From NCBI GenBank assembly GCA_039105265.1, contig JAPFFF010000014.1, positions 3,038,001-3,102,000 of the forward strand: 64,000 bases of DNA, read 5' to 3'. Position 1 is the first letter of the stretch. Each line of letters begins with the position of its first letter. Positions 40,154 to 52,000 of the stretch are shown piece by piece. The notes beneath the pieces were generated by a model. It worked only from the letters and a program-made list of their open reading frames with translations. It had not been told where the DNA came from and searched no databases. A program made the translations under genes and the position numbers. This stretch comes from Tritrichomonas musculus (Eukaryota > Parabasalia > Tritrichomonadida > Tritrichomonadidae).

Positions 40154-42067
40154 TCATCTGAGGAAAAACTTCCAGTCTTCAAGAATTTCGGCAGCAGTTT
40201 GAGATATTGGAGATTTTCCACATGCAACAGTTCTCATTTTTGGCGCAATTTCTCTAAAAGATTCGACAAATAAATCACTTTTCTTTTTTCTTTCTTCAAG
40301 TGCGATATCGTTTCCCACACCATTTAAAGATGTTTGCCGTGTAACATTCACAAGCTTTCCATATGCTTGAAGCATTGACTCGACTGTTGTTATTGCAAGA
40401 TCATAATCTCTATCAAATACTTTTACAGCAATTTGCATCATCAATGCGGCATGCTCTAGTTTTACAACTCCTGGTTTCATTCCTAAGATAACCAGAAGTT
40501 CTGCACCAAGTTCTCCTGTTTCTGCAGCATTTTCTAATGTTTTTGTTAATCCAATTTGTGCAAGAGAGTCTTTAACACGCGTTAATCTCGCATATCTTTC
40601 ATTCATCTGCGTTATGAAGCTTCCACGGTATTTTCTAAAGTCTTTGAAAATTTTTAGTTCTTCGGAATTTTCGGTGGAATAACTTGATTTGGTGCCAAAT
40701 CGTTTGCTACCTGCTGAACTGTTGCTATTTTTACTGTTTCGACTTCCACTACTATTTGATCGTTTTTCAGAAGCTTCACTGTCATTGTCATTATCTGATT
40801 TTTTCGTATCTGATGAAACACTACGATTCGACCTGCTTGAACCGGTTGATCTTCCTGAAACCCTTGATGCATTTGAACTCGTTTTTGTTTTAGGATGGAG
40901 CGAACTATTTCCAGTTGATGAAGAAGGAGTGACATTTGCTTTTGATCGTTTGGCTGCTGTTGTGGTTTTTGTATTTGTAGTTGCTGATGGCGCTGCTTTT
41001 GACTTTGGTTTGACTTTTGCCATTGTTGTTATATCTAAAAGCCGAGGGGTTGAAGATTTGGGCTTTTCTGATTCACTAGTATTTGATTCAAGTTTCGAGG
41101 CTTGCGGTTGACGGTTAGAAAATGGCTTGATCTGGTTAAGAAGCGTTCTGTGTATTAGTGCAGTTTCGCCTGATGAAGATGCAATTGTTAATGTACCTTC
41201 GTCACCTGAGCTGTTATCAACAGCAATATCATGAACACATTCTAAGCCGATTGGAAAACAATCATACATTTCTGATGGTCTCCATCCAATAGTTTTAATA
41301 TAATCTGCAGAAGCAGATATTGCAACATCATATGTAGTAGGTGTAGAAAAAGGAGCAAACATAACAACATCAACTGGACTTGAATCGATCGGAAAAGAAA
41401 CAGGAATTTCACGCTGATTTTGCATGTCCCAGAATCTAACTGATTTATCAACTCCACATGAGATTAATAATGACTCAGTTGGATGAAATTCAACGCATGT
41501 TATAGAGTCTGTATGCCCACCATCGAATTTTATAAGTTGCTTTTGAGCTGTTAAATCAAAAATGCGAATTGTTTTATCGTCACCACATGTTGCTGCATAT
41601 TTTCCGTCAGATGAACAGGTAACATAGTTCACTGGACCATTATGCACAGCATATGATTGAATTGGCATTCGTTGAGTTGTAGATAAAACATTAAATTTTC
41701 CATCAATACCACATGTTAAAATTAAACGAGGATCTTGGCTGTGAAATGACAAGGATCTAACAGTTGAGCGATGTGATGTCCAATTTGAGGAGCAAAGATT
41801 TTCATTTAAATCAAACAACATTACAGTACCACTATTATTTGCACAAACAATCATTTCTTCATTTGGATTAAATTTGCACGCTGTTATTAACGATTGAAAT
41901 GGACCAAACGATGATCGCGGGTTGTTACTACCAATGGACCAAATTCGGAGAAATCGATCTTCACCGCCAGTTGCAAAAATTTGGGCCGTTCTATGCCCAA
42001 GGCACATTGAATTAATTTTGCCTTCATGCGCTGCAACACTTTGAAGTTGGTGCAATTTTGGAGGCAT
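40154..42067 (-). CDS. KATNB1: Katanin p80 subunit (WD40 + con80), 637 aa
   Basis: Residues ~1-305 form a WD40 propeller opening LHQLQSVAAHEGKINSMCLGHRTAQIFATGGEDRFLRIWSIG, close in form to katanin p80 (..HGSSVNALALG..S.RVLATGGED..VNLWAIG), with later blades such as KYAATCGDDKTIRIFDL and LLISCGVDKSVRFWDM. A Ser/Thr/Lys-rich linker spans ~310-470. The C-terminal ~165 residues (FRKYRGSFITQMNERYARLTRVKDSLAQIGL..) are the con80 domain that binds the p60 AAA ATPase. The complex severs microtubules at basal bodies and spindles. The start ATG is 108 bp from the divergent USP gene's ATG; a variant initiator TCAATTT lies 15 nt upstream. Length is normal. Confidence 0.9.
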   Translation of the reverse strand: MPPKLHQLQSVAAHEGKINSMCLGHRTAQIFATGGEDRFLRIWSIGSNNPRSSFGPFQSLITACKFNPNEEMIVCANNSGTVMLFDLNENLCSSNWTSHRSTVRSLSFHSQDPRLILTCGIDGKFNVLSTTQRMPIQSYAVHNGPVNYVTCSSDGKYAATCGDDKTIRIFDLTAQKQLIKFDGGHTDSITCVEFHPTESLLISCGVDKSVRFWDMQNQREIPVSFPIDSSPVDVVMFAPFSTPTTYDVAISASADYIKTIGWRPSEMYDCFPIGLECVHDIAVDNSSGDEGTLTIASSSGETALIHRTLLNQIKPFSNRQPQASKLESNTSESEKPKSSTPRLLDITTMAKVKPKSKAAPSATTNTKTTTAAKRSKANVTPSSSTGNSSLHPKTKTSSNASRVSGRSTGSSRSNRSVSSDTKKSDNDNDSEASEKRSNSSGSRNSKNSNSSAGSKRFGTKSSYSTENSEELKIFKDFRKYRGSFITQMNERYARLTRVKDSLAQIGLTKTLENAAETGELGAELLVILGMKPGVVKLEHAALMMQIAVKVFDRDYDLAITTVESMLQAYGKLVNVTRQTSLNGVGNDIALEERKKKSDLFVESFREIAPKMRTVACGKSPISQTAAEILEDWKFFLR

Positions 42068-42079
42068 TAAGAAATTTAA

Positions 42080-42084
42080 ATTGA
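42080..42084 (-). promoter_or_regulatory. Possible variant initiator (TCAATTT) of katanin p80
   Basis: TCAATTT on the minus strand gives a 15-nt leader. It breaks the pyrimidine rule (A at +2), but the same word occurs at the right distance before the divergent USP gene. Confidence 0.35.
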
Positions 42085-42164
42085 TATTTGTCCGAATAAG
42101 TTTATAATTTCCATTTGAATAGATAAATGGTTATACAATCAATTTTTTCTATTTGCGATCAATT

Positions 42165-42171
42165 TCAATTT
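42165..42171 (+). promoter_or_regulatory. Possible variant initiator (TCAATTT) of the USP gene
   Basis: TCAATTT with its A 9 nt before the ATG; same departure from consensus as the divergent katanin gene. Confidence 0.35.
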
Positions 42172-42175
42172 ATAT

Positions 42176-45100
42176 ATGGGCACTACTTTGTCGAATGTTA
42201 TTAAATCAGGATACAATTTTTCATACCATACATTTGAACCAATAAATCACTCATCTAATGATCCAGTTTTTTCACAATCATTTACAAACGATGGTACCAC
42301 TTTTAAAATTTTATATTTTTATTCGAAAAAAACTATAATAATTTACTTGGTAAAAATACATGGTTTATCAATGCAATCATTTAAAAAGAATGAAAAAATT
42401 CAATTTCGCTTTATTTTTGATTTTTGTTTCAATCATACTCATACATCAAATAAAAATAATTTATTTGATTTTCAGACATCTACAGTTTTTTCATTCTCAT
42501 ATCCATTTATTGTAATCCCTAATATAAGTGTGCCATTCAAAATTGGGATAAAGTACATTGATGAAGATTCAGATTTTTCAATTTATTCATGCTTGAAAAA
42601 TATTTTCAAGACGTCATTCGATGTTATTCCAAATACGATTGATTTTGTTTCATCATTTATTACAAGCGCATCAAAAAGAATACTAAAATATGTTTCACAC
42701 GAAAGTAAAAGTGAAAATGAAGATGATGATATCAATCAAGAAGATGAATCCAATTCAGAAATAACTGAACAACAATTAAAACAAATAAGAAATAAAAAAA
42801 TAATAGATCAACAAGAATTGCTATTATTACAATCGCACTTTTCCCTCAACGATAAAAATCACCAGATTCCCTACGTTGGAATAGATAATCTAGGAGTTAC
42901 ATGCTACATTTCAGCTGCTTTGCATTTTTTGGGCTCAGTTACACCTTTTGTTCAATTGATTCTAAATGAAAGAGCAAAGCAGAACACAACAGCCTATGAA
43001 TTACAAAAAATATTCATTCAATTAAAAATGGCTTCAATTGTTGCGACCAAAAAGAGACAAAAAAAACCCAAAGATGATATAAAATCTACTAAGAACGAAA
43101 ATCAAAACAAAACACAAACAACAAATAAAAAAGTAAAAAATCAAAGCCAAAAGACAAATGAAAACAAAACTCAAACAATTAAAGAAAGCCCAAAAACAAA
43201 TAAAACTCAAACACAAACAGCAAAAGAAAATCAAACGACAAATAAAGAAGAAAATCAAACAAAAAATGAAAAAGAAAATGAAAATCAGGAAGAAGAAGAA
43301 GATTTTTTTGATGAAATTATTACTCCAGTTGATTCTTGCTTCGGAAACATTTCGTCAATTTCGATCAAGAAATTTGTTTTGAGCTTTGGCAACAGACTCG
43401 ATGAGCTTGTTTTCAACGAGCAAGACACACACGAATTCATAACGATTCTCTTTGATAAAATTGATTCTGAACTTGGCGATGAATTCGCAAAGAAGCGGAA
43501 GCTCATTTTTGGAGTCACATCGGTTGACTTCATACGCTGTAAAAACGTTGATTATGGATGCCAAATTGAGGAGGAATTGAACGATATAAATCTGCCTCTA
43601 ATTGGAAATTGTTCGAGTGTTAAGAAAAGTCTTAATAAGATTACATCTAAAGAACAAATGAAAGGTGACAATATGTGGGATACAGGCGATTCGAAATTTG
43701 GAAAACAAGAAGTATATCGATATTTGAGATTTAAAAAGCTTCCACCTTTTTTGACTTTCCATCTTATGAGATATGCGCAAAATGAGTATACATTGTCGTG
43801 TGAAGAAGTTAATAGTTACTTTGATTGCCCTGAAGTTATTGATATGAAAAAATATATTATCAGCAAGAATGATACCTCAAAAACTGAGCTAATTGAAAAT
43901 AGTAATGAAACAAAATACAAGCTAATGGCAATTATTGCTCATAGGGGAAGCCTCCATTCAGGCCATTATGTATCATACATTTCACCATACGTGAATGACA
44001 ATTGGTTTCTTTTTAATGACAGTTTTGTTAGCGCGTCTTCTTTCAAAGATGTACAAGAAACATATGGGAAATCTTCAACAAACACGTTTTTAGGCATATC
44101 TAACTTTTTTCATCAATCAAACGATTTCTATTCTTATTTGGTTGGTTATGTTCGATTTGATTATATTAAAAATATTCGATATGGAATATGTGCACCAACA
44201 GAAATTGTACCTAATGTACTAACAATGCGCTTTTCAGCTCTATTTTTGGATGCATCAAGTTTTTCATTCAATTGTAATGATGATAAACCTAACTTAAGTT
44301 TAATTCAAAAACCAATTTATGGTATAGGAAAAAGAATCGAATGGGGTGATATAAACGAAACCATTGAAGATCTAATTATTTCAACTTTTAGTGAGAAAGA
44401 TAATACTAATCAATTTAGACAAGAATTCTTTAGGAAAAATTATGTATTTATCAATTACCCACGAACAAAAATTTTATTGGGACCATTGCAAACAAAATTA
44501 AAAGCGAGTGAATTCACTATTAATGGACAACTTACACAATTTATTGTCATTAACTCTGTTAAAGAACCAGTATTCATATGTAAAGGTGAATCTGTTTACT
44601 CAATAGAAACCCGTAAGACAGTTTTCCAAAAATATAATAAAAATTACTTAATTAAGTTTGAAAAACGAATCATTACTGATAAAAACTTCGAATTTCCAAT
44701 TGGTGCTATAGTCACACTGCTTTCACGCGATGAGTTCAATTTAGTGATTAGAGATACCCAATATAAAGCTTATCCCCAAACAACTTATCAAGAAATACAA
44801 CAAATGATCGCAAAAAATATAATAAAAATCAATCGAGATTTTATGAAGAACGATAAGGATAATGAAAACAAAAATATAAATAATTCAGATAATGAAGGCT
44901 ATGACATTAATACCACTTTCTTTGATTATTTAGATGATGATGATGATTTAGATTCACTTGCAAGACGAGTTATTCTTTATCAAGGTATATCACCTTTGAA
45001 GCCACGATTGTTTAAAAATACTCAAAGCTTGTTACAAAATGGAAAATTAGATTTTAGAATACTTCTCAAACCATCAACTGCAAATTCAATTGATATGTAT

Positions 45101-45763
45101 GAACATATATATTTCAGATTTGTTGATTTTAACTACAATAAGTGCGAAATAAACTGTATCTGGCTCCCTCGTACAGAAACAATGAAAAGGATCTTTCATT
45201 GTGCATCAAAAATATGTAATGCTTATATAAAATTTGAAAAACATGTTTTAAAAGAAAAAATTGAAAACTCAATAAAATATAGCTTTGTTCTTTCTTTAAC
45301 AAACAAAGACAAAATTCAAACTATTCTTGATAGGGAAGATGATTTTGGTTCTTCTAATGTAGTCAGGGTTGATATTTTAAGGACAGAGTTTCCAAATGTA
45401 ATTGAAGATTTTGAAACTATTATGGAAAATTATGGAATAGCTCCAATTGAAGTTCGGACTATTTTGCATGAACCATTATCAAATAAATATAATTCAATTG
45501 GATTTTTCTATTTTAACAAAACTGACACATATTGTGATTTAATGAAAAAAGTAAACAAAGTAAAAGATTCTATTGATGATGTAATTACAGAAAACATTAA
45601 AGTTGAAACGCAAAATACTTATTTCAGAGGTTATACGCCCAAAAAAGAAACTGTTATTTTTGATTCTCTCCAAATAATCAAAACCAATCCTAATTTCCAA
45701 CAGCAGAGGCCAATTTTAACAATTCAAGCTCACAAAAAGCAACTTAATAAATCACCAAAATAA
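42176..45763 (+). CDS. Ubiquitin-specific protease (USP7-like architecture), 1195 aa
   Basis: C19 peptidase. The Cys box YVGIDNLGVTCYISAALHFLG puts the nucleophile at C243; DTHEFITILFDKID is the QQD-type box; the His box AIIAHRGSLHSGHYVSYI gives H597 and LFNDS gives D615. The triad and the oxyanion Asn (N in IDNLG) are intact, though the Asn after TCY in most USPs is Ser here. Residues ~1-140 (FEPINHSSNDPVFSQSF..) resemble a weak MATH/TRAF domain, and the ~500 residues after the catalytic core look like ubiquitin-like repeats, so the plan is that of USP7. A Lys/Gln/Asn/Thr-rich insert (~285-385) lies inside the catalytic domain, in the fingers region. It removes ubiquitin from proteins; substrates unknown. 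Confidence 0.85.
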   Translation: MGTTLSNVIKSGYNFSYHTFEPINHSSNDPVFSQSFTNDGTTFKILYFYSKKTIIIYLVKIHGLSMQSFKKNEKIQFRFIFDFCFNHTHTSNKNNLFDFQTSTVFSFSYPFIVIPNISVPFKIGIKYIDEDSDFSIYSCLKNIFKTSFDVIPNTIDFVSSFITSASKRILKYVSHESKSENEDDDINQEDESNSEITEQQLKQIRNKKIIDQQELLLLQSHFSLNDKNHQIPYVGIDNLGVTCYISAALHFLGSVTPFVQLILNERAKQNTTAYELQKIFIQLKMASIVATKKRQKKPKDDIKSTKNENQNKTQTTNKKVKNQSQKTNENKTQTIKESPKTNKTQTQTAKENQTTNKEENQTKNEKENENQEEEEDFFDEIITPVDSCFGNISSISIKKFVLSFGNRLDELVFNEQDTHEFITILFDKIDSELGDEFAKKRKLIFGVTSVDFIRCKNVDYGCQIEEELNDINLPLIGNCSSVKKSLNKITSKEQMKGDNMWDTGDSKFGKQEVYRYLRFKKLPPFLTFHLMRYAQNEYTLSCEEVNSYFDCPEVIDMKKYIISKNDTSKTELIENSNETKYKLMAIIAHRGSLHSGHYVSYISPYVNDNWFLFNDSFVSASSFKDVQETYGKSSTNTFLGISNFFHQSNDFYSYLVGYVRFDYIKNIRYGICAPTEIVPNVLTMRFSALFLDASSFSFNCNDDKPNLSLIQKPIYGIGKRIEWGDINETIEDLIISTFSEKDNTNQFRQEFFRKNYVFINYPRTKILLGPLQTKLKASEFTINGQLTQFIVINSVKEPVFICKGESVYSIETRKTVFQKYNKNYLIKFEKRIITDKNFEFPIGAIVTLLSRDEFNLVIRDTQYKAYPQTTYQEIQQMIAKNIIKINRDFMKNDKDNENKNINNSDNEGYDINTTFFDYLDDDDDLDSLARRVILYQGISPLKPRLFKNTQSLLQNGKLDFRILLKPSTANSIDMYEHIYFRFVDFNYNKCEINCIWLPRTETMKRIFHCASKICNAYIKFEKHVLKEKIENSIKYSFVLSLTNKDKIQTILDREDDFGSSNVVRVDILRTEFPNVIEDFETIMENYGIAPIEVRTILHEPLSNKYNSIGFFYFNKTDTYCDLMKKVNKVKDSIDDVITENIKVETQNTYFRGYTPKKETVIFDSLQIIKTNPNFQQQRPILTIQAHKKQLNKSPK

Positions 45764-46081
45764 TAGAGAATATATATAATTATTTGTTTTGCAACCATTG
45801 ACATTATTTTTACACAAATAACTCTTCATTAAACAAAGAGTTATCATGCAATGATCTTTGATATCTTATTTTTAAAAAATATTTATCGGTATTAATAATC
45901 AATTTAGATTTCAATTTAAAATTGAAAATTGTGTTTTATTTACTAAACTTTAATATTATAACATTACTATACCAATCTTTTTACATTAGAAAAAACAAAA
46001 TAAAAAAAAAATTGAAATTTAATTGAACATTTATTTGAAAAATGAAATCAATTTTTTTTAAAAGAAAATCTTTTTTTTTTT
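45764..46081. other. Spacer between convergent USP and HECT genes
   Basis: AT-rich with homopolymer T tracts; nothing recognised. Confidence 0.5.
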
Positions 46082-49000
46082 TTAACCAAAGCCGAAAGTG
46101 TTGCATTCTTTAATAGAGAGCATCAACTTTTCTTCCAGTTCTTTTTCATCTTGATATTCAGGCAAGTCAAGAGTATTTATGCAAGTATGAGAGCTAGGAA
46201 GACGTTTTCGATCTCCTCCGTATTCGATTGTAATAGGCTGAGTATCAGCCAATGACTTGAAACCGCCAGCAGGCACTTGTGAAGAACCAGTTATGAACAT
46301 CAGCAGCAAAGCAAGGTCATCCATGCTCCATTTACTAATGACATTAAAGAACATCTTTATTGTCTTATGTTGAGGGTTGTAGGGACGTGAAATTCTACAG
46401 TATTTCTTGAAGTCTTCTACATCAATTTCAGGAATTCCACAAATTAGCAAGTTCAACTCATCAGGCTTAAACATTTGAATCTCTTCAAGTGGAATAACGC
46501 TGTAAAAACCGTCAACAAAAGCAGCTGTTTGCTTCGAAATCGAAGATACTAATCGATGCTGAATCATTAATCTGACATACTCTTCCTTATTTTCATTTGT
46601 AACAGGAATCTCGTTTCCATTTTCTTTCAATTCAATGACTTTGTGATCTCCCATGTCATCGAAATCGGCAGTGAAGGTCATTTCGAGTGGTGTGACGTCA
46701 TTCTTAAGCATCCAGACGAAAGAATCATGAAGTTCTTCATCGGCATCTTCAAGATCAGTCAATGTGTTATGATAAATGCCGATAATGTGCTTCAAAAAGC
46801 CACGTGTAAAGTGGGCAGGAACCGGAATTCCTTCAACTAAGCTTCGAGCAATTATACGACCAGCAAAACGGAAGATTCCAATATGAGCTTTGTTGACATA
46901 ACTTGAAGGGTTTGGTTGGTTTGAACGTCCATTAGATGATGGTGAGAAAAGTGCATAATTTGGATTAAATAATTGGACAACAAGCGATGTAAACCAATCT
47001 TTAAGAAGACCACCGGCATCAATTCCTGGTTCATTAACAAACTTGATACGAATTGATCCAAATATGCAATCACTCTTGTAAGATAAAAGTTGTCTCATGC
47101 TGTCTTCAATGATTCTATTTCGATTAATCTTCAATGAAATGCGCTCGCCTCGAATCTTGCTGCGTTGAACCATCATGAAATGTTGCATGCGAATTGGGAA
47201 TGGAAGAAGATCTGGATAAATCGTAAGGAACTTGAATTCATGGCTAAGAAGGTTAGGATCATCGTCAATAAGTTGGGCAATAAGACGTTTGTGCTTTTCA
47301 ACAATCTCCCAGAATTCTTTAGCTTGGTTACGGAGTGACTCAGGAACTTTGATGTTCATGTATGCATCGATATTGGTATGATTACGGCGCCTTCTTCGGT
47401 ATGGATTGAAATTGAATTCTTGATCTTCATCATCAATATCTTCTGGAGGTGGAGCTCCGTTGAAGAAATCAATAGCAATATCGTTAATATCATTTTCATT
47501 ATCATTCACATTTCTATGACCATTTTGATTCTCGCCATTATTATTATCATTTTCATTATTATTATCATTTTCATTATTATTATCATTTTCATTATTATTA
47601 TCATTTTCATTATTATTATCATTTTCATTATTATTATCATTTTCATTATTATTAGCATTTTCATTATTATTATCATTTTCATTATTATTATCATTTTCAT
47701 TATTATTAGCATTTTCATCATTATTAGCGTTTTCATTATTATTGGTATTTTCATTATTATTGGCATTTTCATTATTATTAACATTTTCATTATTATTAGT
47801 ATTTTCGTTATCATTTGCATTTTCATTATTATTATTGTTATTGTTGTCATTTTCTGCAGCATTTGTGTTTTCATTTCCGTTTTCGTTGTTTGTTTCTTGA
47901 TTCTGATGTGCAGATTCTTCGAGTTGGCTGAGCGACACAGAAGGATGCCCGCTTCCGCTGTGGTAGACTGACAGTGACTGATTTCTTGGTGGGCTCAGCA
48001 CGTCGAACAAAGTTCCGATCACTTTTAAGTTAACTTTTTTGAAATCGTCAAGCAAGCTATTTAGAATCTGCAGCAAAACCTTGTGCCTTGTTCCCACCAA
48101 GAAATTGAAGCTATTCAAGAACAAGATGAATCTTTCATTATTTTCAGGCAAGAAATCATTTGCCATTTTATCGAATGCGTGGCCGATGTAGCTCTGTATG
48201 TCCTCACTCATATCGACTGGGAACTCGACAATCATTGCCACGATTTCTTTTGCGTGCTTGCTAAGATCTGGCTCGTTTATGTGCTGTAGCAAAAGTGCTG
48301 CAAACTGAATGAAAATGTGAGGATAGTACTTCAATTTCTTATAAATGTCAATTCCTTTAAATGCCTGATTGTAATTTTCGTGATCAATCAAATATCCGAC
48401 CAAATAAAGAAGATTTGATGACAATTGACTAACGAAGATGTTACTAAATTCTTTTCCTTTTGACAAGTTCTTTATAATTTTCAATGTCTCAGTTGGATCG
48501 AGTATTTCACTCATCATCCTCTCGGAAAGAATGGTAAAGATTGCCTGAAGGGTTGTGTAATTATATGAAAATTGCTGGAATAATGAATTTGCATTGTCAA
48601 TTGTGTTGAAATTGAGAGGAATTTCATCGTTGCCACTAGAATGGACGAGGTTAAAAACATAACTAATTAATTCTGGCTGACAAAACTCGACCAATGTCAA
48701 ATCTTCAGCAGTTACATCAATGAAATCTTCAGGAATTTCAGAATTATTGTTATCATTGCTACTTGATGGAATTTCTTTGGGTTTCATGTCAAGAAGCTGC
48801 CCAATCAGCTGGTGAAGATAGAGGTAATGATCGGTGAGAAGAAGCATCTCGCTTGGACATTCAACATACTGAGAGGCCCAAAGCGGCTGATGGAAAAGAA
48901 GCCTCTTCATAGCAGGCGTTATTTCCTCCTTCTTCGGCGGCTTTGGTAATGCAGAAAACAAGACAAGCGCCTGCTCGTATTCAGTCAGCTGCGAGTAAGA

Positions 49001-52000
49001 AACAGGATTGATTCCAAGCGGAAGAGGAAGCGAATGAACCCTCTCTGGCTGCGGCATCATATTTAGCATGTTGTAAAACTTTTGCATGTCATTAATTAGC
49101 TTTGTATTTGTCGTCGAACTCGAGTGATCTTTATGGTTCAATGCTAGAACATCATTCAAGTTGTCGATGTATCCATTGTTGTACACGTTTCGGCCACGGT
49201 TTCTCGATCTGTTCTGGTTCTGGTATTCGACGTCTCTTGTCACGTTTTCCTTCGAGTTGAAGATCGAAATGAAGTTGGAAAGACAACTCTTGGTGATGCT
49301 GTTTGTGGCAACAAATGAGCCTGTGTAACAGGTAACAAATGGCTCTTCGCAATTGATGATTTCATCGAGAATTGGCGCATTTTCATTACTTATTCGTGTC
49401 AATAAATGGATGAAGGTGTCTGTAATGATAATGAGCAAGTTTTGGTTGACTTGAAGCCTGAATAAAACAGATTCGTCTTTCTCCGTCTTTTGTTGTTCTT
49501 GGATTCGTGCGAGTAAAAATGAGGCAATTCCATTCCAATTGAATTTGATCATTAATCCAACTGTCACAAATTGAAGTGTGGCTGTTGAAAGAAGCGAAAT
49601 AATAGTTAATAAAACAACGCATAAATCTGCTGAATTGCAATTACAGAAACTTTTCGCTTCTTCATCACTATTCTCACTGAAATTGGACAATGTCTCCAAA
49701 AAGTGAATGACAAAATAATCTAAGTTTTTGGGAAGCATGAAAAGATTGAATAGAAATAGAATTGACAATATGGATTGCTTTTGGATTAAGTTTTTGTCAC
49801 TTTTTTCATCAAATTTAATGTCAAGAAATTGTTGTGAATTCTGGAAAACTACTCGAAGTAGGTTTTCCTTCTCAATGCTGTCAAATAGAGTTGGCAATAT
49901 GTATGATACTCTATATAAAAGCATCAAAGAACTCATTGTCAATTCAAGGTTTGATGAATTTATCGAATGATCAACAATATTCTTGATAAATTCTATGGCA
50001 TAGTCAGGAGTAGGATGAAGTGGGATTTTTTCAGCTCTTTGAATGAATGTTTGAACATTTGGTGGCTTTATATAGGTCTCAACAGTTGCAATATAAAATT
50101 CTTTGTTGTGCTGTTGGAACTCATAGAGAAATGATTTGAAGAAGGATTCTATCTTTAATGCTGGCTGTCCTGTTGCACCAACAACTTGTTCAAACAAAAG
50201 ACGATAACTATTAATTATCATATCATCATTAAGGAGCACTTTAAGAACTACGTCAAGTTCTGATTGTTGTGCGTTCAAATCTGTCTGATTGAATGAAAAT
50301 GGCTGTAATTTCTCAAAAAGATTGAACTCATTAAGAAGATATTCTTTCTTCGGATTATTCAAGAGATTCATTTTAGACAAAAATAGCATCAGCATTGGCT
50401 TTGACATTTCTGCTGTTAAATATTTGTCTTCATTAAAGCTGGTTCGAAGTAATTTGAGCATCTGACTATATCTTTCAACAGCTTCTGCATCATAAACTTC
50501 TTCCTCTTCATTGATTGTTGTTGTGGCTTGCTCAGTAGTATTAGTTGCTGCTGTAGCTTGTCCTGGTGCAGATGTTGCTGATGGTTCATTAGGAGTTGTT
50601 GTAGCTGGTTGTGCTGGTTGTGGAGCCTCATTTGCTTGATTTTGTGGAGGTGGTCGATTATTTGTTTGTTGTGGTTCTTCATTTCCTTGATTTTCAGATT
50701 GTTGAGCAGCTTCACTTGGCTTAATTGGTGGTGGCGGTGGCGGTCTAACGCCTGAAACTGGCGATTTGGCGCCTGTTGAAGAAGGTGCTGCTGCATTTGT
50801 TTCTTGTTGTTGTTGTTCTGCTTCTTTTTTAGATTTGTTTCTTTCTAATATTCCCATTTGGTGTTTGATCTTGTCTTTAAGAATTGATCGGCACTTATAT
50901 ATATAATTCATTGTCATACTTACATCAAAATCGTTATTATTTTGAATTGATGAAGTTAAAATATTATTAATTTCTTTTGAAATTTTTGGATTGACAATAC
51001 AAAAATCAGCAAGATCAGGAACTTTTGTAACAAAAGTGATATAGTTGATATTGAAATTGTTTTCAGACTGGTCAGTTAGAAATGCTTGAATATCAAAATT
51101 CGTAGACTTACAGTCTTTAATCAAATTGTTCATAAATCTTGGTAAATTAACAGAACCATTTTTGAAAAGAATAGGCGCCATTTGATAGTATATTGGCATT
51201 AATTTTACCATTCCTTCGGAAATAATAGAGAGCACGCTCTTGCTCTTTGAAGTTGACGCAATTTGTAGAATTAAATTCAATAATGGTATAAGAAAAGATT
51301 CATTTTCATTATCATTTTCTGTTTGGTTATTATCATTATTATTATCGTTTTGGTTGTTATTATTGTTATTTTCTGTTTTAGTATTAATCTTGGCCTTTTC
51401 TTTTTCAAATTCATAATCTAGATAACCAGTTTCCCATAATTTCGAAATTTGGCCTATTACAATTTGAGCAGAAGAATCGTTTTGGAAGAATTCTTTAGAA
51501 TGCCGTAAAATGAGATCAATGTAATTTTTAATGATAAACGAATAAAATGGAGTTATTTCTTCTGGTGCTGGAAGAGCAATTAATCTATCATATCCATTTT
51601 CTTGGAAGAAAGAGCTCTTGAAAATATATCTATCTGGTGAAAAATCGTATAATACTTCAAGAGATTTGAATGCAATTAAGAAGAAAGGAGTCCAATTTAA
51701 ATCATCAATTAAGTATGTAGTTTCCAGATTGTCTTTACATGATGTAACAGTAAAGAATATTGCCGATGAAATCAATGATAATGCATCATCATCTTTTGAA
51801 GTAAAGCTAAAAATTTCTTGAATCGAACCACAATGATTTAAAATGAAATCTTTAATTACGTTTTCGCTTTCCTCGCTTTGGTTAAAAACTGCTAGTGAAA
51901 GTTGTGGAATTGGAATGCTTCTGTTGTTAAATAAAATATAAGAAATCCCATTAATGATGTATGAATTCGATCCAATATAATCAACTAATTGTTGTGCATT

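Noticed and set aside
47378-47971. Plus-strand 197-codon Ile/Phe-rich frame
   Set aside because: Shadow of the NNNEND minisatellite in the HECT gene; no initiator or domain.
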